From CBDAQA01 sp965247815 (GTDB lineage: Bacteria; Planctomycetota; Phycisphaerae; Tepidisphaerales; Tepidisphaeraceae), in assembly GCA_965247815.1 (NCBI GenBank), contig CBDFHW010000012.1, positions 310,001 through 374,000 of the forward strand: a stretch of DNA of 64,000 nucleotides, read 5' to 3'. A program made the position numbers and the translations under genes. Below are positions 60,813-64,000 of this stretch, one piece after another (positions within the stretch are counted from its first letter, which is position 1; every line of letters starts with the position of its first letter). Below the pieces are notes generated by a model. That model searched no databases, was not told where the DNA came from, and was given only the letters and a program-made list of their open reading frames with translations.

Positions 60813-62074
60813 TCTGCATTCACGCCTCAGAGCCGACCGATCGATCAGTCCGATGCGGCTTAGACCTCTTCGGCGGCCTTCCTTCCCACGGCGTTTGCGT
60901 CCGGTGTACCGACTCGCGAAAGCGATTCGTCGAGCTCACCGTTGCCCAGAAGGCGGCGGTCGAACAGCAGACCGATTCGAAGGTGCTCAGGGGACTGAAA
61001 GCCCATTTGTCGTCACAGTCGAACGTCGAGGTCCGGCGTCGGTACGCCAACACAAGCGGACCACACTGGGGCGTCGTCGCCTGGTCAAAACTGTTCACCG
61101 CGGCCGTTCCCTCGGCCGAGCTGATGCAGCAGGTCGTCGACTCACTCCCGCCCTCGAAATGCTCGTGCAGGATCGATGCCCACGACTATCTCAAGTCGCA
61201 CCCGGCCGACCCGGATCATTGGTTCGAATACCTGTACGAGTTTCACGCCCACGTCGACCAGATGAAGCAACAGCCGACCGCCACGATCGACGCGGCGCGC
61301 CGGCGCTGGGGCTTCATGGCCAACCCACGCCGTGCGATCGCCGTCGGCAACTGGTTCCGCGACAACATCCCTGCCGTGAGCCGTGCCAGCTTCAAGGCGG
61401 CCGCATTGAGGTGGGGTGTGGAGTATGTCGAGCTGACCCGCCCGTTGCGTTCGGATCAATCCAGCGGCTACCAGGAAAAGCTCTATCTGCCGGACCACAC
61501 GAAAGACTTTGACCAGGTGTTGTTCCTGGACGGCTGGGACACGATCGTCCGCAGCGACTGCCCGAACCTGTTCGACCTGGTGCGGGTGTGCGACTTCGCG
61601 GCGGTGCCCGGGTTTCAGCCCGGCCACGACTGGCGGCCGTCGATAGCGGCTCACCTGGGCAAGCTGTTCGAAGTCGCCGGCATCGACGGCGACAAGGTCC
61701 AGTACGGCATCCCGTTCAACGGAGACACCGATCACTTCAACGGCGGCTTGTACATGTTCTCGCCGCCCGTGCACGCGGCCTTGTTCGCCGACGCGCGTGC
61801 GATCGCGGCCGCCACGTCCGACCGGCATTGGAGCGTCGTCGACGAGGGCGTGATCTCGCTGGCCGCGATCCGGTCGGGCATCACGATCAACCGCCTGCCG
61901 ATGGCGTTCAACCGTTGCGGCGGGAGCTGGAAGAAACAAAAGCGTGCTGCGATGGAGAACTACATCCAGCACTACTGCGGGGACCACGCCAACCGCGGCC
62001 AGATCATGGCAGCGGTTGACTTCGAAGACTGCTCGATCCCAGCGATCGAGGAAGGTGCTTCAACGACGGTTTGA
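60809..62074 (+). CDS. Glycosyltransferase-like protein with Cys-rich N-terminus (phage tail region)
   Basis: 421 residues from GTG 60809, overlapping the previous stop (GTGA). The first 30 residues have a C-x(17)-C-x2-C pattern (CGLDLFGGLPSHGVCVRC). The rest resembles a GT-A glycosyltransferase: DFDQVLFLDGWDTIVRSDC (donor/metal-binding DxD-like DGWD) and FNGGLYMFSPPVHAALF. It may glycosylate a surface or tail component. A cargo gene in the tail operon is unusual. Longer upstream frames are not supported. Confidence 0.6.
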   Translation: MICIHASEPTDRSVRCGLDLFGGLPSHGVCVRCTDSRKRFVELTVAQKAAVEQQTDSKVLRGLKAHLSSQSNVEVRRRYANTSGPHWGVVAWSKLFTAAVPSAELMQQVVDSLPPSKCSCRIDAHDYLKSHPADPDHWFEYLYEFHAHVDQMKQQPTATIDAARRRWGFMANPRRAIAVGNWFRDNIPAVSRASFKAAALRWGVEYVELTRPLRSDQSSGYQEKLYLPDHTKDFDQVLFLDGWDTIVRSDCPNLFDLVRVCDFAAVPGFQPGHDWRPSIAAHLGKLFEVAGIDGDKVQYGIPFNGDTDHFNGGLYMFSPPVHAALFADARAIAAATSDRHWSVVDEGVISLAAIRSGITINRLPMAFNRCGGSWKKQKRAAMENYIQHYCGDHANRGQIMAAVDFEDCSIPAIEEGASTTV

Positions 62075-62430
62075 CCGGCGTTCGAAGCGACATTGAGGCT
62101 GGTTTTTAAAAGCGACCCGGATCGGGCCGCTTGAACTACGCGCAGTGGACGTTTGCAAAGTAGATGTCCAGAATTGCAATCTGCGATGTCCAACTACATC
62201 AAATGTGACCGCGACCGAGCGGGACGTCAGCTTACTGAGTAATGATATGTTGCCCTTCGCGACCACGATTGCGGCGTTGTGCGATGCAATAATGTCTAGA
62301 AGTGCCTGAGCCTGTTGCAATTGTTGGCTCGTTGATCGGCGACCTGTCGTGCAGGCTTCGAACAGCGCGTTCACGGATGCCGTAATATTCGCAGAGCGTT
62401 TGAGCTGCTCGTTCGTACAAAGGGTCAGCC
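62075..62430. other. Right end of prophage region, no clear gene
   Basis: 356 bp, less GC-rich than the flanks. Two short overlapping leftward frames (62060-62374, with a helical QQLQQAQALLDIIASHN stretch, and 62232-62432, starting MADPLYERAAQTLCEYYG) look partly coding but contradict each other; they may be pieces of one decayed gene. A direct repeat GATGTCCA occurs at about 62163 and 62187, and an imperfect hairpin lies at about 62112-62132. The right end of the prophage should be here, but no end sequence can be proven. Confidence 0.4.
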
Positions 62431-63693
62431 ATGAGTCACTCGAACGTGAAATATCTTCTTGCCGGGGGTGGGTTGGCGGCCAGCTCGGCCGCGGTCGCGA
62501 TCCGCGCGATCGATCCGGCGAGCCCGATTTTGATGATCGGGCAAGAAATCAATCGTCCGTATCATCGCCCGCCGTTGAGCAAGGAATACCTGCTGAAGGC
62601 GACGACGCATCGGGACTTGTTTACCTTGCCAGAGGGGTGGTTCGCGGAAAACAAAGTGGACCTGCGGACCGGCCGGCGGGTGTCGCATCTGGACACCGCC
62701 CGGCAAGCGGTGACGTTGGACGATGGTAAGGAAATTTCCTACGACAAGCTGCTGCTCGCGACCGGTTCTTCACCCGACCGGCTGATGGTGCCCGGGGCAG
62801 CACTGCCGAATTTGTTTTACGTCCGTACGCTAGCTGATGTCGAACGTCTGCGGCACGCCATCGAAAAAGCAAAACGCGAAGGCCGCGCGCATCCCAAAGG
62901 CAGGGGCAGTGTTACCATTATCGGCGGGGGCGTGCTCGGCGTCGAACTGGCCGGAACGCTTTCTCAACTCGGACTTGCCGTTCATCTGATCGTCGGTCGT
63001 GAGCACCCGTGGCATCGTTTTGCCGGCGCGCCAGCGGGCGGTTTTGTCACTCGCTATCTGCGGAATCGCGGGGTCGAACTTTCCAACGGCTATCGAGCAG
63101 TCGGGGTCGAAGGGGACGGGCGGGTGCAACGGGTCAAGCTCGACGACGGTCGGGCGATTGCCTGCGACTTCGCGATCGCGGCCGTCGGATCTACCGCCAA
63201 CCGCGAGCTCTTGCGTAACACACCATTGCCGGCCGAGAAGGCGATTCTGGTCGACGACCACTGCCGAACGATCGACGAACACATTTATGCTGCCGGCGAT
63301 TGCTGCGCGGTCTTCGACCCGTTGTTTAACAAACACCGGATCATCGATCACTGGGATCACGCGCGGGTCACCGGCAATCTGGCCGGGATTAACATGGCCG
63401 GCGGTGATCGTCGTTACGACGTTGTGAACACGTTTTCCACATCAACTTTTGAACTGAACGCGACCGTCTGGGGCGAACCACGGCTGGTCGACCGCCGGAT
63501 CGTGCGAGGCTCGACGGCCGGGGATGACGCGAAGTTCGTCGAGATTGGAATCGCGGTCGACGGGCGTGTCGCACAGGTGCTGGCGATCGGCAACCGGCAC
63601 GACACCGAAGGCCTGCGGCGATTGGTCGCGAATCGGGTTGCAGTGAATGGCAATCAGGAACGGCTTCAAGACGCGAGTGTACCGTTGCCTTAA
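62431..63693 (+). CDS. FAD-dependent ferredoxin-reductase-type oxidoreductase
   Basis: 420 residues. The N-terminus has an FAD-binding motif (KYLLAGGGLAASSAAVAIRA), RPYHRPPLSKEYL, LLLATGSSPDRL; then the NAD(P)H motif SVTIIGGGVLGVELAGTLS and the FAD motif EHIYAAGDCCAVFDP. This is the pattern of rubredoxin/rhodocoxin reductase or AIF-type enzymes. It reduces a ferredoxin-like partner or acts on a small-molecule electron carrier. No ferredoxin gene is adjacent. It is a host gene right after the prophage. Confidence 0.88.
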   Translation: MSHSNVKYLLAGGGLAASSAAVAIRAIDPASPILMIGQEINRPYHRPPLSKEYLLKATTHRDLFTLPEGWFAENKVDLRTGRRVSHLDTARQAVTLDDGKEISYDKLLLATGSSPDRLMVPGAALPNLFYVRTLADVERLRHAIEKAKREGRAHPKGRGSVTIIGGGVLGVELAGTLSQLGLAVHLIVGREHPWHRFAGAPAGGFVTRYLRNRGVELSNGYRAVGVEGDGRVQRVKLDDGRAIACDFAIAAVGSTANRELLRNTPLPAEKAILVDDHCRTIDEHIYAAGDCCAVFDPLFNKHRIIDHWDHARVTGNLAGINMAGGDRRYDVVNTFSTSTFELNATVWGEPRLVDRRIVRGSTAGDDAKFVEIGIAVDGRVAQVLAIGNRHDTEGLRRLVANRVAVNGNQERLQDASVPLP

Positions 63694-63750
63694 CTGACGC
63701 GGGGGCTGGATCGCGACTGTTCTCGTACTTTATAACGGTCCGCGCGGCTT

Positions 63751-64000
63751 TACATCGATTTGACGATCGCAACCGATGAACTCAAGCCTAAACGATCAGC
63801 GCCGGCGGCGAGCATTGCCTTGGCAGCCGCCAAGTCACGGATCCCGCCGGATGCTTTGATCTGCAGGCCCTGGCCGTACTTTTTCATCAGCTCGATCGCA
63901 CGGATGCTCGCGCCGCCGTCGGGGTGGAAGCCGGTGCTGGTCTTGATGAAGTCGCATCCGCTCTCGCGGACGGCCTGACAGGCAACCGCGATCGCTTTTT
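63751..64000 (-). CDS. deoC: Deoxyribose-phosphate aldolase, C-terminal part
   Basis: The leftward frame enters from the window edge and ends at TAA 63753-63751. It contains CDFIKTSTGFHPDGGAS, QIKASGGIRDLAAAKAML and ADRLGLSS, the TIM-barrel C-terminal half of DeoC. The K in TSTGF-DFIK and the K in IKASGG are the catalytic lysines of the family. DeoC splits 2-deoxyribose 5-phosphate into acetaldehyde and glyceraldehyde 3-phosphate. About 82 codons of roughly 220 are in the window. Confidence 0.94.

Larger units (their letters stand above)
39917..62074. mobile_element. Defective Mu-type transposable prophage with siphovirus-like tail
   Basis: Contains MuA- and MuB-like transposition proteins, GemA and gp28-like terminase (all leftward), and a rightward capsid fragment plus tail genes (HK97 gp10-like, tail tube, tail chaperone, tape measure, tip proteins). 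No sheath gene is seen, so the tail looks non-contractile, as in D3112/B3-type transposable phages. Portal, Mu F-like head protein, protease/scaffold, N-terminal half of the capsid, repressor and lysis genes are not identified. The ends are approximate; I place them at the first and last phage genes recognised. Confidence 0.88.

Noticed and set aside
1..64000. tRNA or rRNA genes
   Set aside because: No cloverleaf-like or rRNA-like stretch was recognised by eye; a tRNAscan run would settle this.

Overview
The window is a high-GC bacterial chromosome segment, most likely from a Planctomycetota member (Phycisphaerae or Tepidisphaerales-like). I infer this from the style of the type II secretion locus, the split three-gene NHEJ operon, the Uma2-family genes, very long OstA/LptA-like and glutamate synthase proteins, and an intergenic inverted repeat of the kind that yields spurious 'GRDARAT' peptides in planctomycete annotations. 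No database search was possible, so the taxonomic call is an inference.

Layout. 1-7.1 kb: leftward type II secretion operon gspD-gspE-gspF, a Tat-exported ferritin-like gene with its own terminator, then gspG-gspH-gspI (gspI runs off the window). 7.2-10 kb: leftward NHEJ operon of a DNA ligase D ligase domain, Ku and a separate LigD polymerase domain. 10.3-11.1 kb: scpA. 11.3-14.7 kb: accessory stretch with a small-protein/retropepsin-like pair, a P-loop protein, a membrane protein, a deleted IS3-family element and a small-terminase-like HTH gene; 11.9-14.7 kb looks AT-richer than its surroundings. 14.9-19.9 kb: kdsD and a giant LptA/LptC-like protein, suggesting lipopolysaccharide synthesis and export. 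20.3-28.7 kb: GH1 glycosidase, Uma2, a DUF1223 protein, a metallophosphoesterase, yidC, mnmE and sodC. 28.9-39.5 kb: gltB, Uma2, gltD (nitrogen assimilation), then convergent metH separated by a strong terminator hairpin.

39.9-62.1 kb is a defective Mu-type transposable prophage with a siphovirus-type tail. The leftward arm holds MuA-like transposase, MuB-like ATPase, a Lar-like zinc protein, a GemA-like protein, an orphan C5 methyltransferase, a HTH/zinc-ribbon protein and a gp28-like terminase, ending at a terminator. The rightward arm holds a capsid C-terminal fragment, small structural proteins, neck and tail proteins, a tail chaperone with an apparent -1 ribosomal frameshift, a tape measure, tail-tip proteins, a LecA-lectin-like protein and a glycosyltransferase-like protein. 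The arms meet head-to-head at about 47.36-47.39 kb, where the transposase lacks its N-terminal region and the capsid gene lacks its 5' two thirds. Portal, head-assembly, protease, repressor and lysis genes are not seen. A frameshift at 49.24 kb and an in-frame amber codon at 50.09 kb further suggest decay.

62.4-64 kb returns to host genes: an FAD-dependent ferredoxin-reductase-type enzyme and the 3' end of deoC. I found no tRNA, rRNA or CRISPR array.
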